Assembly (NCBI GenBank): GCA_026929865.2
Contig: CM049404.1
Span: forward strand, 28,049,001-28,113,000
DNA length: 64,000 nt
Source: Hyperoplus lanceolatus
Taxonomy: Eukaryota > Chordata > Actinopteri > Uranoscopiformes > Ammodytidae
Direction: 5' to 3'
Below, one piece after another: positions 1 to 25,897 of this stretch. The first letter of the stretch is position 1. Each line of letters begins with the position of its first letter. The notes below the pieces were generated by a model that was not told where the DNA came from, did no database searches, and was given only the letters and a program-made list of their open reading frames with translations. A program made the translations under genes and the position numbers.

Positions 1-1015
1 TTTAGGACACCTGCTGTTGACAGTTGTTCTGAATTACAGAAGCTACACCAGGCCTGCAACGTTTTTTAATCAAAAACACCTGAGGCTGTATGCTCATCCG
101 TTATTCTACCAACGGTTAAATGTCATTCATAATAAAATTGAGCTTGAAAACACAGGATGGCTTTCTGGTGAAAGGGCATTTCTGGTTCCTTTAAGTTGAA
201 ATATTTTATTTTATTTCAAACTATTACCAAAGTAAAAGAATAACAAAGAAATAAATGTGAAAAAAACATAAACAAAAGCCAATTTCAACTCAACAAATAC
301 TCAACCCGTTTGAAAGGGATAGGGAGAATTCCTTGTCAAGTCCTACTACCTCCATTCTTCAACATAGAAAATGGCAAATTCAGACCATTTTAAATAATAC
401 AAAAATACTACTCATATACTACAAGCACTGTTAACAATTAAGTTTTAAATAGTTACCAGGAGGAGGGCATCATCCTTATCTGCTATCTTATCTTGCAGTT
501 TAGTTCTTCATAAAGGAGAGCATGCTTTGGTTAGCTTATGTTAGGGATAATGTAGCGAACAAATCACTCCCCATAAATAAAGACCGAAAACATGTTTTAC
601 ATCAAAAGAAACAAATGTTGGTCATGTTCATCTGTTGATTATATCTCTTAATTGGTCTGTTTTACTGAAAATATTCACATCTCAATCTCTTCTCTCAAAG
701 TTTTTTGGGCATTTTCAAGCTTTATTTTGTAGAATAATAGTTCCAGCCCTTAAAGTAACTATTTTTACAAGTTATGCAAAAAAAAAAAAAAAAAAATCTC
801 ATACCTTTCATGCCCAACAATGTTTTCCTCTGCCTGTTATTATTCGTGCGAGAACACAGAGTGGTAGAGTGGAGTAGGCTGGATAAACACAACCCGTCCA
901 CTTTTCATGTTCGCCTCGCTGACGTGTTGCAGTTGAAGAATGTTTTAACATCATGTCTGTGTGTTTGATCTGAGAAAAATTAGCCATCAAGACCTCCTTT
1001 AAAAAAATACATATA

Positions 1016-1271
1016 GAGTGCTGCTTGAAAGTATGTGAACCCCTTGCAGCTCAGGGTTCACAAACTTTTGCACATACAAAGGTTGGCAAATAATTTGTTT
1101 AATTACTTTTAACAATTGATTTCCTGAAAAGAAAAATGTGGAATTGATAAACAAACATCTGTTATTTCATATAAAAAATAAATACTGGTACTGATACAAA
1201 TGAATTAATAATGGTTAAACTCAATCAAATTCCAAAGGCTCAAGGGGTTCACATACTTTCAAGCAGCACTG
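1016..1271. mobile_element. Tc1/mariner-type MITE with TA target duplication
   Basis: The ends are inverted repeats: the left reads agtgctgcttgaaagtatgt and the right is its complement. TA dinucleotides flank both ends (1014-1015 and 1272-1273). Inside are about 200 bp of AT-rich non-coding DNA. Size, termini and TA duplication fit a non-autonomous Tc1/mariner derivative. Confidence 0.75.
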
Positions 1272-1557
1272 TATAAAAAAAAAGAAATCCCATGCCTCTC
1301 ATAAATCAGCCCAAATGTCACTTTTACACACTGCTAGTGCTACAAGTAGGTTTTTGTCTTGACACCTCAACACTGTATTTGGTGAGTAAAACACATGGCG
1401 TGTTGTTTTTCTTGGTTAATTGTTAATTGGATTGTTATTCATTACCCCTTATGTGTGAAAGCGCCACCTCTGCCTCGCTCACTCATTACTGCTAGATCTG
1501 TCTGACACCCCTTTGGTCGAGTCTCGTCAACTGGAAAACATCACAGCGGTGTGACCA

Positions 1558-1558
<1 letters not shown>

Positions 1559-1602
<44 letters not shown>

Positions 1603-1643
1603 GTGTGTGTGTCTGCGTGTGTGTGTGTGTGTGTGCGTGTGTA
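1559..1643. repeat. (TG)n microsatellite, interrupted
   Basis: Alternating TG with a few C interruptions, directly upstream of the first visible SOWAH exon. Confidence 0.95.
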
Positions 1644-1771
1644 CCCTGTGATTCCGGATAACGCTGACACACTATTATGAGTGATACGGTACAGTTAACT
1701 TGTGTCACAGTTTGTCTATTTGTCACCGCTGAGTAACAGGCGTTTTTTTGTTTGTCCTTTTTGTCTTTCAG

Positions 1772-14135
<12,364 letters not shown>

Positions 14136-14140
14136 AGGGA

Positions 14141-14191
<51 letters not shown>

Positions 14192-14194
14192 GGA

Positions 14195-14233
<39 letters not shown>

Positions 14234-16690
14234 AGGGACCATTTCTGAAAACATTTACATTTACTCATTTGCTTAGCACCTTTCTTAGCACTGTTACAAA
14301 GTGCTTAACAAGGAAAGCTATGACTATGGGAGCTCTCCGACACTCAGATATACACTTAATCCTTACATATGTATTTGCACACACAATGTAAAGCTACATG
14401 TATATACAAAGGATTGGACGTACGTGTTAGCATGATGTGTGCATATGTTATGTACACACTAAACACATACACACCATTCATACCAATGCTTACAATCACA
14501 CACGTTTGCACCTGAACAACTCATCCACCCAATGGACCAAAGTGCTTTAATAGGAGTTGTATGCTTATATTTGTATTATCTATATTTATGCTTACCATTG
14601 AAGTATTTTTTTGAACATTTAAATTTGAATGAATGTTGCCAACTGTTACTCATGCCTTACACATTTTTTAAATAAGCTCAGGCCACCTAGATTCTTTAAG
14701 CTTTTGTTTGTGATTAAGTGATCAACTCTGGACTATGAAAGTGTCCAGATTATTTTATGTTTCATTTTCACTCTCAGTGATGAGTTCAAGGACAAGTCTG
14801 GAGATAGAAATTCTGTATCATTGTTGTTGTCTATAAATCCAAGGGAAACCACTAAAAGCAAGCCCCTTACGCCTAATTTAAATCTTAAAAAAGGTCACAA
14901 ATATAAATGATTTTGTTTTTGAAAACAGCTAAAAGGCATACACAGATTGTTATTGAGGACTATTTTCAGCTGCATATTTTGGTGCATTTTTATTTTCAGC
15001 AGCAGGACCTTAAAAAAGACGCTGCAGTTCATCGTTATGAAGGCACAAGTCAGGTGCAACACTGTGGCTTGCTGATGTGTGTCTAATGTATCAGACTTTC
15101 AATACATACACACACGATGTTTTAGTACAATACATTTTGTTCTTTTCATTTGGTTTGTTGACAAAGAGGAAAACAATATAGAAAATACACAGACTTGTAC
15201 TTTGAAGGATCACATGGGTGTTTGTGTATGTTTTTGCCCATTAGAAATAATTTTCACTTAACACAATGCTAAACATTTGTACTTTTCACGAGTAGTTCAA
15301 GCGACTTTGACAAAGCCATTGATTTCCATTAATGTTAGTATGGCATTCACATCAACTTGCAGATACACTACAGTAGGCTTATAAATGGGATCCATTATGG
15401 TTAAACATTTTCATTTTGTATTGAATCATTTATTTTAAATTCATTTGCGGTATCAAATACACAAAAGGTCAGCCTATCCCTCCCCTTCGTCAATGTGACA
15501 AAAATACACAACCCTTCCCTCCCCTACGTCTGACCCTCCTCCTCCTTGAAATATTTCATACGGCCCCTAGCGGCAACAAAAATCTTGTTTATCATTCAAG
15601 CTGCCAGCATGAGACTTCTACTGCTGAATGTTGTAATGCAACCAAACAGTTACATTTGTTAACACCAAGTTAGTGTCCACAAATAATACAGTATCTTGTG
15701 AATGCTATTGTAAATCTCAGATATACTGTAAGTAAGCACCCAGATTGCACCAAGCTTCTCTTACATAGGGATAATAACATTACCTTTGTGATTTTTTTAA
15801 TTAGAAATACTAGATCATTTGGGTCTTGTTAAAGACATTTTCAAATTGTACTGAGGGCAATGGCTTCTAAGAAGGTAACAAATGGATCTAAAAAGGCTAA
15901 ATTAAGCTTTGTAGAATGTTTATCAGTAGTTTGAAGTTTTTTCCAATGTGTTCTAAAAATGGGTTCTAAACATTCTAAACTGCTAGCGTGTTTGCAAACG
16001 CTCATATACTGTAGTTCAAGGTTTTGATTCAATGCCAATATCAGTTCATTGGCCTTTCATAAAGCTTTTTTGCTGTCATGGCATTTGCTGTAATGATTGA
16101 GGGATTGAAGTGTTTTTGACTGATGTGCCTACAGTTTGAGCAGGTAATCTGACCTCTCTGCAGTTTTGTTACTTGATTTGAATTCCTTGGGAAAAGTGTG
16201 GTGATTGTCAGCTGAATATACTTTAATATGCCCACTCACCACGTGTGTGTGTGTTAAAATGCTTTATAATGTTTTGCAAAATTGAAATTTGCACTACTAC
16301 ATTTTGAATCAGTGTTTTTATTTTGGTTTAAGGGGCTTTTATTCTGCTTCAGGCATCATTTTAATTTCTTGTGAAAAGATGATCATAGGAACAATTTTTT
16401 ATTCTTTTTCTTTTTCTCTTTATTTTTTCTAATTCTGTGCCATTGTTGTTTTTTGTATTTTTCAAGATAATTGTATAATCTGAAACTAAAGGATCATCTA
16501 TTTGCACAATATTTATATAATGAAGATATTTTGGTATTAAAAATGTGCTTTCTAATAAAACGTATCCCTGTGTTCTATGCCACTCACACAGTTCCTAACC
16601 CCCTTACAACAGAAGTTATTGCCATCCTAACATCAAATCTCCGCTTGGCGTGACTCTACTTGCTCACACACGGAGTTCCTTTTAATAAAG
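14136..16690 (+). other. 3'UTR and downstream region of the SOWAH-like gene
   Basis: No coding signal follows the TGA. A (CA)n microsatellite comes first (about 14144-14232), then AT-rich sequence. Candidate polyadenylation signals AATAAA lie at about 16553-16558 and 16682-16687, giving a 3'UTR of up to about 2.5 kb. An earlier undetected signal is possible. Confidence 0.4.
14144..14232. repeat. (CA)n microsatellite, two blocks
   Basis: Two CA blocks separated by cggaata, eight bases after the SOWAH stop codon and so in its 3'UTR. Confidence 0.95.
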
Positions 16691-17209
16691 CAGAGAAGAA
16701 ACAACCTCCCAATAAAGCCAGTTTCTTTTAAGCCGCCTTTGATCTTATACTCTTAACTACCTGACTTTGTGGGCTACAGATGGAGTAAATATGGGCCACT
16801 GCTAACTCTCCATACGGCCTGAGACCCTTAATTCCTGATTAGCTGAAAAGGGCAGCACTTGCTTTTTTGGGGGCTCTCTTCGGATATCAGACGACACACC
16901 GAGGGGGGACACAGCCAAGTGTTTTTGTGGCAGATTTTTTGAAGCGAGGATGTTGGTGGGATAAGAGGGGAGTTTCTGTAATAGATACTTATCTTACTGC
17001 CCTCGAGCCCCTCAAACAATGTCCCCCTCTGAAGAGATTATAACCCAGGGAGGGCACATTAACTCTAATCCCATGCTTTGAGGGCCTCGCACCCCCCATA
17101 CCACCCTCTGTCCCACTTATTCCAACCCCTTCTGTTGTTGGGCGGAGGGGGGGGGGGATACCACCTTGTATCTAGTGCATGTATGAGTAGGGCCTGTGGC
17201 TATACGCAC

Positions 17210-17514
17210 GAGGGCTGTGTGTGTGTGTGTGTGTGTACTTGTAGAAGGATCTTTGTGAGGACCAATTTTAGCTTTTAACCATCAGAGTGAGGAGGTTTTT
17301 GGAAAGTGATGACATTTTGCCTGATCCTTACTTCTTCAAAGGCCTTTCTGAGGGTTCGGAGGACTTGGTTTTGAATAAGAGGTATGAATAAGTTTAAGGT
17401 TAGTGTAAGGGTTGGGGTTAGGCATTTTGTTGTGATGGTTAAGGTTATAGGGGTTAGGGGTGCATTTTGTCAATGAGCGTCCTCGCAAAGATAGAAGTAC
17501 AAGGATGTGTGTTT

Positions 17515-17550
<36 letters not shown>
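17210..17550 (+). repeat. TTAGG-rich module copy 4 with (TG)n at both ends
   Basis: (TG)n at 17216-17236, then 'gtgaggaccaattttagctt', 'aggcctttctgagggttcgg', 'ttagtgtaagggttggggtt', 'gcattttgttgtgatggtt', 'gtcctcgcaaagatagaagt', then (TG)n at 17518-17549. Confidence 0.7.
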
Positions 17551-20500
17551 TGCAAGGGGGGAGTGACAGTTTCAATAGCACGCTGACTCCAATGAAAAGC
17601 ATTGAGGGGCTGCATACTGCTGTGTAACTGATTCCTCTCTCTGAAGAGATTAGGCGCTACATTGTTGGTTCAGTTGCTCATTTCCATGAGAGAACCGCAG
17701 CCTCCCCACCAGCGGCTGCTCTGGCTTTGTTATTTTGAGTTGGAAAACACAGAGCCCAATGTCCCGGGCTTCCTTGTTACCATTGTTTCACAAATAGGCC
17801 AAAATGTAGATGTCACGTCACAGATGCCCAATAACCTCATTAGCCGCTTGCTGTGAGGCTTTTTTAGAAAAAAGAATAATAATAATAAAAACGCGTGAAC
17901 TTCAGTCTGCTCAAACCCTGGTGTGGCAGCTTTTCTTTGGTAACATTAAAGGCCTTTTGTTTCGCTATAGGAGATACAACAGTGTCAATAAGAGAAAGAA
18001 TAGACTGATAGATATGCAAGGACATTTCATTTAACTTAACTCAGCTCCTGTTGAAAGCAATCTGTCTTTTTTGCCAAGGTTTCACCCCAAAAAAACAGCC
18101 TCTTACTAAAAGAAATGGCCTATCTACCTTTCGATCCACATATAAGCAACTGAAGTGGAAAAACAGTGTGCGGCATTGAAATATTATGTCAAGGTTACAA
18201 GGGTAACACATCACTCATAGGGCAACCTATTTAAAAATAGTAAATAAAACAGTTGTGATACAACTTCATAAATTGTCTGTATACTTCTTATGAATGCTTT
18301 CAAAAAAGTGACGTTATGCACATCCATATGGGGCAGGTGCACAACTAAAATAAGTGTTAAAAGAAATAAATGCCCGCAACATGCTTAATGCTCCGAAGAC
18401 ACTGATTATAAATCACTGACTCCAACTTTAATTGTTCAAAAACACAACGTCTCGACCAGCAATATGGTCGTTCTCAGGTGCAATTGATCCCAGTGACCTA
18501 TGACCCTTATCTACTTTAGTCACAAAATAACTTATATAGAGGTATTATGTACACCAATTCAAGTACAGCTATTTTCATAGAAATTATCCCATTGATTAAA
18601 TGTGACCAGATTTTCCACAAGATATATAGAAGAAAAAAAAAACGCTGTTTTAAACAGGGCATGTATAGGACATAACGACGGCCTCACCGCTGCACTAGAA
18701 ACAGCTAAAGTGTCAAAAGTCATCAACACACAACAGTTATCAACACTATCAGCTCCACCCGCACAGCAGTGTTTTGGTCAGGGGTAAACGCCTTATTAAA
18801 ATCTACATACAGTATGTTTAAGGTCAAGTTTAGTCTGAAACAGAGAAAGGGTTTGCAGCGAGATAGTGTAGAGAAACTGAAACACATTATGAAGATGAAT
18901 TTGAGGATTTGTCAATAAACTTCCTGATGGTTCCTGATGAAAATACCTCATTGACCGCTGTAACACTCAGAAGCAATGGCTGCGTTCCAATACCCGTACT
19001 TCCTTGCTATTTAGTAAGATAGAAAAGAATTTATGATATCGATACATACGGTCAGATTGACGGAGCCTCCGTGTAAAAACAACCAGCGACGCAACGGATA
19101 TATGAGCAAGAGGCAAGTTCAAGGCACAATGTTATGATGAAATAAATAAGTAAAGGTATGTCCCAATTGTGTGCATACAGCATGCTAACTATTCGTACTT
19201 TTCATGGTCAGCTGTAGTATGTAGAATAGAAAAAAATAAAGAGTATGCGATTTGGAATGCAGAACAGATGTGCAAGGAAAGTTAACAGGAGGCAGCGAGT
19301 TAACAAGCTGATCTGCAACAACGATCACACCAGGGGAAGGCAACTCCAACCAGGGAACCAGCAAACTGTTCCAGGGGTCCAGAAGAGGGAAAGCCCAGCA
19401 CCCACTCACTAGGGCTGGAACGAATATCGCCTACTTTGACATGAGCCATTATTTTAACAATCTCTCTCCACGTCTGTGTGACTGTATTTTCACCCAATAT
19501 AATTGATTGTTTTTTGTTTAAATATACGTTAGAGCTCAGAAATTAAATGGTAAAAATCATATTTTAAATGGGCATATGATATTGTCTCTTACCGACAGCG
19601 ATGCACCGTGCATCGAATCAAAATCAAAGTCATATCGCGGCAGACTTTGTGATATCTGCAAATATCGTATCTCTTTTCTATGAATCGATCAAATATTGTA
19701 CCATTATGAAAACCAGTGATTTTATTTACACCCCTACCACTCACCCACCCATAAAACCCAGTGTAAATACATTAATACACAGCCTATATAGGAGCCACCC
19801 ATAGGGCCCCAGTATACAGTATAGCAGCAGCTGTCACACCAGACATCACCGCCCCTAACCAACGCCAACCTGTCACTCACTCAGCGGAGGGCCGTCAATC
19901 AGCCCGCACCCAGGGAGGGAGCTGGGGTAGGCGGGACACTGCCCCGGCCCCTAAACAAAGACATACTTACATTTGCAAGCGTTTTTTTGAAGCGGGCGCT
20001 ACTATTTTGAAAGAGTGATAGAGTGGCCCTGATAAGGATTCAATGACAAAGGACTTAGAGTGGAAGGGGGGGGGGGGGGTTAGGGGAAGAGGGGGTCAGA
20101 TAGTAAAGGAGGTGGGGTAGTTTGATAACATTCACACTTTGCTTACATCTCCCCATTTGTGTTGGTTGCCCCAGGAAAATCTCATTAGCGAGGAAAATTG
20201 GGGTTCTGCTAGGGGGCCGCTAAATATTTGTTGTGGAGTGACCCTCTGTGCTTTTCATGGTAATTCCCTGCTTTACGTTTGAAGGCACAAACATTGATCT
20301 TTTCAAGCACTGGTCAATTTTGAGATTTTTTTTGGGCTATTTTGCTTCCATAACATGTTTTCTTTCATACAAGTTTAAATAAAAGGTCCACAATTTACAT
20401 TGACGTGTTTATTTTACTAAACCTAAACAACCGTCTTTAACAGCAATTATCTCAACATTAGTTTTTTCTCAAATTCTAAAGCACTTGCAGTACATTACCT

Positions 20501-21929
20501 AAACGTTCCATAACCATTCTCAGTACTATTCTGAAGGTTATTACAGAAGGATTCAAGCCTGACATTTCTTTGTTGATCTGTGACTCTTTTTTTTATGTAT
20601 AACAAAATACTCTAAATTGCAGAAAACATATTAAATACACCATGTTCACCTTTCTTTGTACTTTTTCCCAAGCCCTTTCCCAGATTTTCCACTATATGCT
20701 TAAATACAAATCCCGTCTCTGTCAACTTTCTCTCCCCCTCCTCTCAGTATCTGTTGCAGTAAAAAATAAACTAACAAGCAATAGGTGTCGAGGCCTCTGT
20801 GGATTCTCCTTAGGCTTTTGTTGTCCTGTTCACACCTAGCTATGAGCTATTCTAATTGCATGTTTAGTCCCTTTGTCGGCTCGCAAGTAAAGGGAATTGC
20901 CTGTAATTGGGGGGGGGGGGGGGGTCACACCTAAAACCTTTTGTTTCGACCTGATCATTAACCACTGTCATTCTGATCTTATTTTCTCCCCAAAACCAAA
21001 TACCAAAAACCATACCTAACTTAGAACTGTCTTTTCAGTGACTAATAATATGAGGTATGCCAAATATTTGTAGATCAGAAAGAAAAGTAGGACCTACAGC
21101 ACTCTTTTCAACACATAGGAATGGATCTCAGGTGTCAATCAATAGATAAGGATAGTTCTATCCTATCTGCTATCTCGTATACTGTATCTCTTCAGGGGTA
21201 CTGAGGACAATCGTCGTCTCCCATTTGGTCACTTTGCAAGCCATGTAAACGACCGACATCCTAACGGCAAACGGCCCAGAAACTAGACCTGTCAGAGCAA
21301 AGACCCAACACCTGCATTGTCACGGAGGGGCTGTGGCCTAAGCAGAGGAGGAAGAGAGATAGAAGGTTGAAAAGAAGTTCCTATACGAGCGGGACAAAGG
21401 CCTGCTGCCCTGAGCTGTTTGTGTTCTGTGTTAGATGTCGACTCCTGATGCCATGATGTACTAAGCCTCCTTTCTTCTCTTTGCTGCTCCGACCCATTGT
21501 TGCTCTTGTTCAAATTTGCTTTAGGTTCTGTCAGTGTGTAGTGTGGACCCCACCCACATGAAATCCTGCTCTCGATTCAACTTTCAACACTTTTTTTTCC
21601 TTTTTAAATCTGTGGCTTTCTCCAAGACCTCACTCTCTCTATCTCTTCACATTTGGGGCCAATGATTTCACACTCAATGATATGATACAATACACACATT
21701 TCAAAACTCTTGGGATAACATAATATCAGGGGAAAACAAAGTGGTAGAGAGTTAGCAGTCGGGCTCTGCAACTTCATTTCCTTTATCACGGACTATTTGG
21801 TGCACAAGATGTCACACAATGATGAAACAACAATCACAACTTTGCAAGAATCTTCAAATGAGAAAATTTGAGAAGTTTGAGTTTTTGTGTCTCAGCATTT
21901 CCACCGGAATCACATAAAAGGTTGGTAGA

Positions 21930-22192
21930 GTTGCATTTAAAGGTGCTCAGAGGAACTTTCAGTTTGTGTTCATTCTTGCCCCCACTTTGGAGAAAAGCGG
22001 GAGTGTTTTTACTACACCAGCTGTAGTTCCTGGTTGATCGTACCCATGACAAAGGCATTAAGAAAAACTATATAAAAATAGGATTCTTTGCACTGATGGT
22101 CTCGTATGCTGTTATATGTCATTTATGATCATCAGAGGAAAAATGAGACTGTTTCGGAAATATTTAAAAGTTCCTCGTAGCACCTTTAACAT
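21930..22192 (-). mobile_element. MITE with TTTAAAGGTGCT ends
   Basis: Starts 'tttaaaggtgctcagaggaa' and ends 'gttcctcgtagcacctttaa', an imperfect inverted pair. The body matches the reverse complement of 50494-50715 ('tgatcatcagaggaaaaat', 'agttcctggttgatcg'). Confidence 0.7.
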
Positions 22193-23227
22193 TCACACCC
22201 ATTGAAACTACATAACATGCAATGTGGCAGACGCATTTTGCTCCAATTGATGATAATCAAAATGATAGCAAATAGACAAACACCTGAGAGAGATCAATTC
22301 TCCACATTACACTTGTATGTTTTGCAGCAATTCACACTCGGTTTCAATTGAAATCAGTTCACAAGTTAAAGTGGTTTTGTAGTATTCAGATCAGATAAGT
22401 AACGTGGTAAAACATTCTGCATTTCAAGCTAATATAACTGTTTCATTATTATGTATTACAGCATAAGATCATCATTTATCCATGAACATGTAAGCAGAGT
22501 TTTAATGTATTAGCAGATTGATATTATACAATAATTATATGTTTAGTGTCAAATTTTTAAATGAAAAGTAATTGTTAAAAATGTGCTGGAGTGAAAGTAT
22601 ATACTGTAGCTAAAGAAAAATGTAATTGTCAAGTACAAGTATCTTGAAATTGGACTTAAGTTCAATGAATTCTTGAGTTTGAAAGGAGAAAGTATTATCA
22701 ATGAATAGGAGAGACAAAATCAAATTCATTTTTAATCAAAATGACCCCTAAGAGGTCCTCTTCCCAATAATTATTAAAAAAAACGTGTACAAAAAAGACA
22801 ACAAAGGTTGCCGCAATAAAGTCTCACAAAAAAAATGATTTTGAAATCATTTATGTGCGCTTACATGGTTTAGGCTTATGGTATGGTTAAAGCATAAGAA
22901 ATTAATTCGAAAAATAATTTGAGCTTTGGAAATTGAAAAACACTCACTCATATTCACTTTGAAATATTTAAAAATGATCAGTTTAAATCATTCACACATT
23001 TTTCAAGATACTTTAACCGTTGAATCAAAGCACCACTGCTATCACCTCCAGCGCTACACTTCTTAATGCTCTTAATACAATAATAACAATTATGCAAGAT
23101 AAGAGGTCTGCAGGCCCTTTGACCTCAAACACACCACGGCAGCTTAACTCTTAGCTCTTTAGAAGGGCACGAGGGGCCACAGTGGAATAAGAAGTGTAAT
23201 CTTCTTCTCTCATCTCCTCTCCTCTCA

Positions 23228-23228
<1 letters not shown>

Positions 23229-23313
<85 letters not shown>
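23229..23313. repeat. (CA)n microsatellite
   Basis: About 42 CA units, 1.1 kb upstream of the irx7 start codon. Confidence 0.97.
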
Positions 23314-23316
<3 letters not shown>

Positions 23317-24335
23317 CATTAGCATCTGTTATCTCACAATTATCATATACATTAGTCAACACCTGTTTCGCTTAACCTCGTTTAATTAGGGCCATTGAAA
23401 CGTAGCGCTTCTCCCAAAAACAATGCCATCCGACATGTAAAGGGCAGTTTGTTATGGTTCAGTCAATAAATTAACAAATACAAAAAGTCGCTATATGGCT
23501 CTGGGGCTCGTGAGAACTGGTATCTGCTTTTGCACAATTATCCATTCAAGAGCGGAACGAAACCATTTCGAGACTTTTGCAGGACTTGTACGCATGCGTA
23601 AAACATATGCCATTTGTTTATTAGCGTAATCTAATGTTGCTGAGACGGTTAATTCGATTCCCCAAAAAACTACAGATCTGTAGGTGATGAAGTGTCAGAA
23701 GCGACAGTATGTTGTTTACAGAATCCAGGTAATTTTTTTCTAAAGCTCTTTGGCGATTAGTGCGAGACATGCGAAGTGTTACATTCGACATATGATCAAA
23801 TACTGGTGTAAACTTCGTTGTCTTGAAAACTAAACAAGAGCCTAAACATGTATACAAAGGAAGGTCTCTAAAAAATAAATAAAAATAAAAAATGTCACCA
23901 TGAAATGTCTTAAAAATCTAATGTTCACGAGGTGTTACATTTATAAAAACGTTACATGTTGTGCTGTTTACAAAATAAAATTACAAACTTAATCGTCTGC
24001 GTGACAACAGTTTGAGATTTTTGCTTTTTACATAACGTTGATGGTTATTTCTAAGTATTTATTCACCATTTTCCCATATAAAAGTTTGCATTTGAATTGG
24101 AAACTTCAGTCCTTCTCTCCATAAATCACTGACTGTGTTGAGATAAGTAGGCCTAGCACACATTTAGCCCCTCTCCACCAAAAAAAAAACGCTAAAAGGA
24201 ACAGCGGAGGGCTTCTTTGATGGGATTTATCGCCAGTGAAATCTGCAGATCTTTTGAACGTAGCTGTCAGTCAATACCACAGGGACCTCCCCCCTTCGCA
24301 CACCCCCAGCACACACACGCTAGCAGCTTGGCTTG

Positions 24336-24345
24336 TATATAAATA
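24336..24345 (+). promoter_or_regulatory. TATA box of the irx7 promoter
   Basis: TATATAAATA lies 67-76 bp upstream of the ATG, so transcription should start near 24366-24372 and leave a 5'UTR of about 45 nt. A TCF/LEF-like ctttgatg lies at about 24214-24221. Only the TATA assignment is well supported. Confidence 0.65.
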
Positions 24346-24411
24346 GAATCCGGGAGGTAAGGTCGCCACTCAATACCTGACTAGCTAGAGAGGGATACGC
24401 ACATAGGAAAG

Positions 24412-25897
24412 ATGCCCGCGTCATCGCAAAGTGGATTTGGAAACTTCTTCTTGGACAGAAACATCAACATGCCGCCCGGATATCAGATCTCGTTGCTGCA
24501 ACAACAACAGCAGCAGCAGCACCATCAGGCGCAGCAGCTGGCAGCCATGGCAGCCGGGCTTCCCATCACTTACTCTGGACTACAAGGATACAACTTTATC
24601 CCCTATCCACACCACAGGCACATCGCACACATGGTGAGTTGATACATTCAGAAATGTATTTAAGTTATGAGATGAAATGCTTTATTGCTTCACTGGTAAC
24701 CATCTCAACTCATTTTCAGAAAAAGCATCTTAATGTTAGAGGTTTTGTTCTCACACTAAAGTTTGTGAGTTTACAAAGCCTAAAACACTTTTTTCTAATA
24801 TAGGGTAACCTGCTTGTAACAAAAGTGTGAGTAAATTCCGATCTCGAGTAGCCAAAAACTATTTTCAGAAAAGCATCTTTACATTAGAAATGAGTAATAC
24901 TGAAGTTTTGTTAGTTTACAAAGCCTAGAAAAAAAGAACTTTTTATTAACTTGTTCAGGAGAATATCCCATTAAATGCATTTCTATGTATACATGTAGTA
25001 GTGGTTTCAGTCACTGATTCGTGCGCTCTGGTTCAAGGGTCACCAAAACTCCGTGCGTAATTGCTCACTCTAACGCTCCTTCGTCTCTCTTCTCCGTCTT
25101 TCCAGAACAACGCTTTCGACTTGAAGGCGGCCTCTCCTTACCACCACGCGCTGCTGGCTCGCGGTGGAGCCTTCTACCCTCCGTACCGTGCGGGAGGAGT
25201 GACCGAAGACCCCGGTCGGGTCGCCAAAGTGGCCACGCGAGAGAGCACCGGCGCGCTGAAGGCCTGGCTCAACGAGCACCTCAAGAACCCCTATCCCACC
25301 AAGGGCGAGAAAATCATGCTGGCCATCATCACCAAAATGAGCCTCACGCAAGTCTCTACGTGGTTTGCCAATGCGCGGAGACGCCTGAAGAAAGAGAACC
25401 GCGTCAGCTGGGCGCACAAGGGCAAATCAGATGAAGAAGACGACGAGCAGGATGGAGAGAGCGACGAAGAAGAAGACAGCAAATGTCATATGAGCGAGAG
25501 GGACGAGGGAGAGCATGGAAATGAGCGCGTGGACATAGAAGAGCAGGGGGGAGATAGCGAGTTGGACATTTCGGCACCTGTAGAAGCGCGTTTGGAGTTG
25601 CCACAGCAACAGGAGTCAAGAGGCGAGCAAGACGACAGTAGAGAACTGGCACTTCACGTCAAGACAGTTGAAAAGAGGGAAGCAGTTGATAGCACGCCGT
25701 CCGCCATAGTGGAGAGTAAAGACAATTTAGTGATTCAGAAACCCAAAATTTGGTCTTTGGCAGAAACAGCCACTTCAGAAACGGTGAAAAAGCCGATGGA
25801 CAATATGTATCACCCGGCGGGGAAACTGTGGGCCGAGTGGGCGTCCAGAAACGGGCTGTTTGTTCCGTCGTCTTACGCCACTCACGAAATTGTCTAA
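24412..25897 (+). CDS. irx7: Iroquois-class TALE homeodomain transcription factor, probably Irx7
   Basis: Two coding exons, 24412-24633 (donor atg|gtgagt) and 25106-25897 (acceptor ttccag), give 337 residues in one frame with TAA as stop. Residues 1-74 are N-terminal with a Gln/His-rich run near 30-42. The TALE homeodomain follows, with [20 protein letters not shown] (three-residue PYP loop) and [17 protein letters not shown] in the recognition helix. Next come a Glu/Asp-rich stretch ([16 protein letters not shown]) and a KPKIWSLAE motif of the kind found in Irx proteins near the C-terminus. Irx proteins are nuclear DNA-binding patterning factors. At 337 residues it is shorter than the Irx1-6 I know (over 400), and HLKN and NRVSW depart from their usual HRKN and NKMTW; both features fit teleost irx7. 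Iroquois identity is certain, the irx7 assignment probable. Confidence 0.85.

Larger units (their letters stand above)
1..1771. other. Non-coding sequence upstream of the first visible SOWAH exon
   Basis: Presumed intron of the SOWAH-like gene, because the exon at 1772 begins in an open frame after an acceptor. It contains a poly(A) run (about 778-796), a MITE (1016-1271) and a (TG)n tract. Short open frames here show no codon or domain signal. Confidence 0.5.
16690..24300. other. Intergenic region between the SOWAH-like gene and irx7
   Basis: No open frame with domain character was found on either strand. It contains TTAGG-module copy 4 (about 17240-17550), poly(G) runs (about 17145, 20066 and 20909), a MITE (21930-22192), probable degraded repeats around 18970-19200 and 19410-19700, and a (CA)n tract (23229-23313). 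Several moderately complex, repeat-free blocks, for example 16690-17060 and 23950-24300, could be cis-regulatory for the homeobox gene, but conservation cannot be judged from one sequence. Confidence 0.5.

Noticed and set aside
17-199. Open frame at the left edge as an upstream SOWAH exon
   Set aside because: No splice donor in phase, no similarity to the SOWAH N-terminal domain, AT-rich composition.
25021-25652. Long overlapping frames on both strands of irx7 exon 2
   Set aside because: Shadows of a GC-rich exon; only the frame with the homeodomain is supported.
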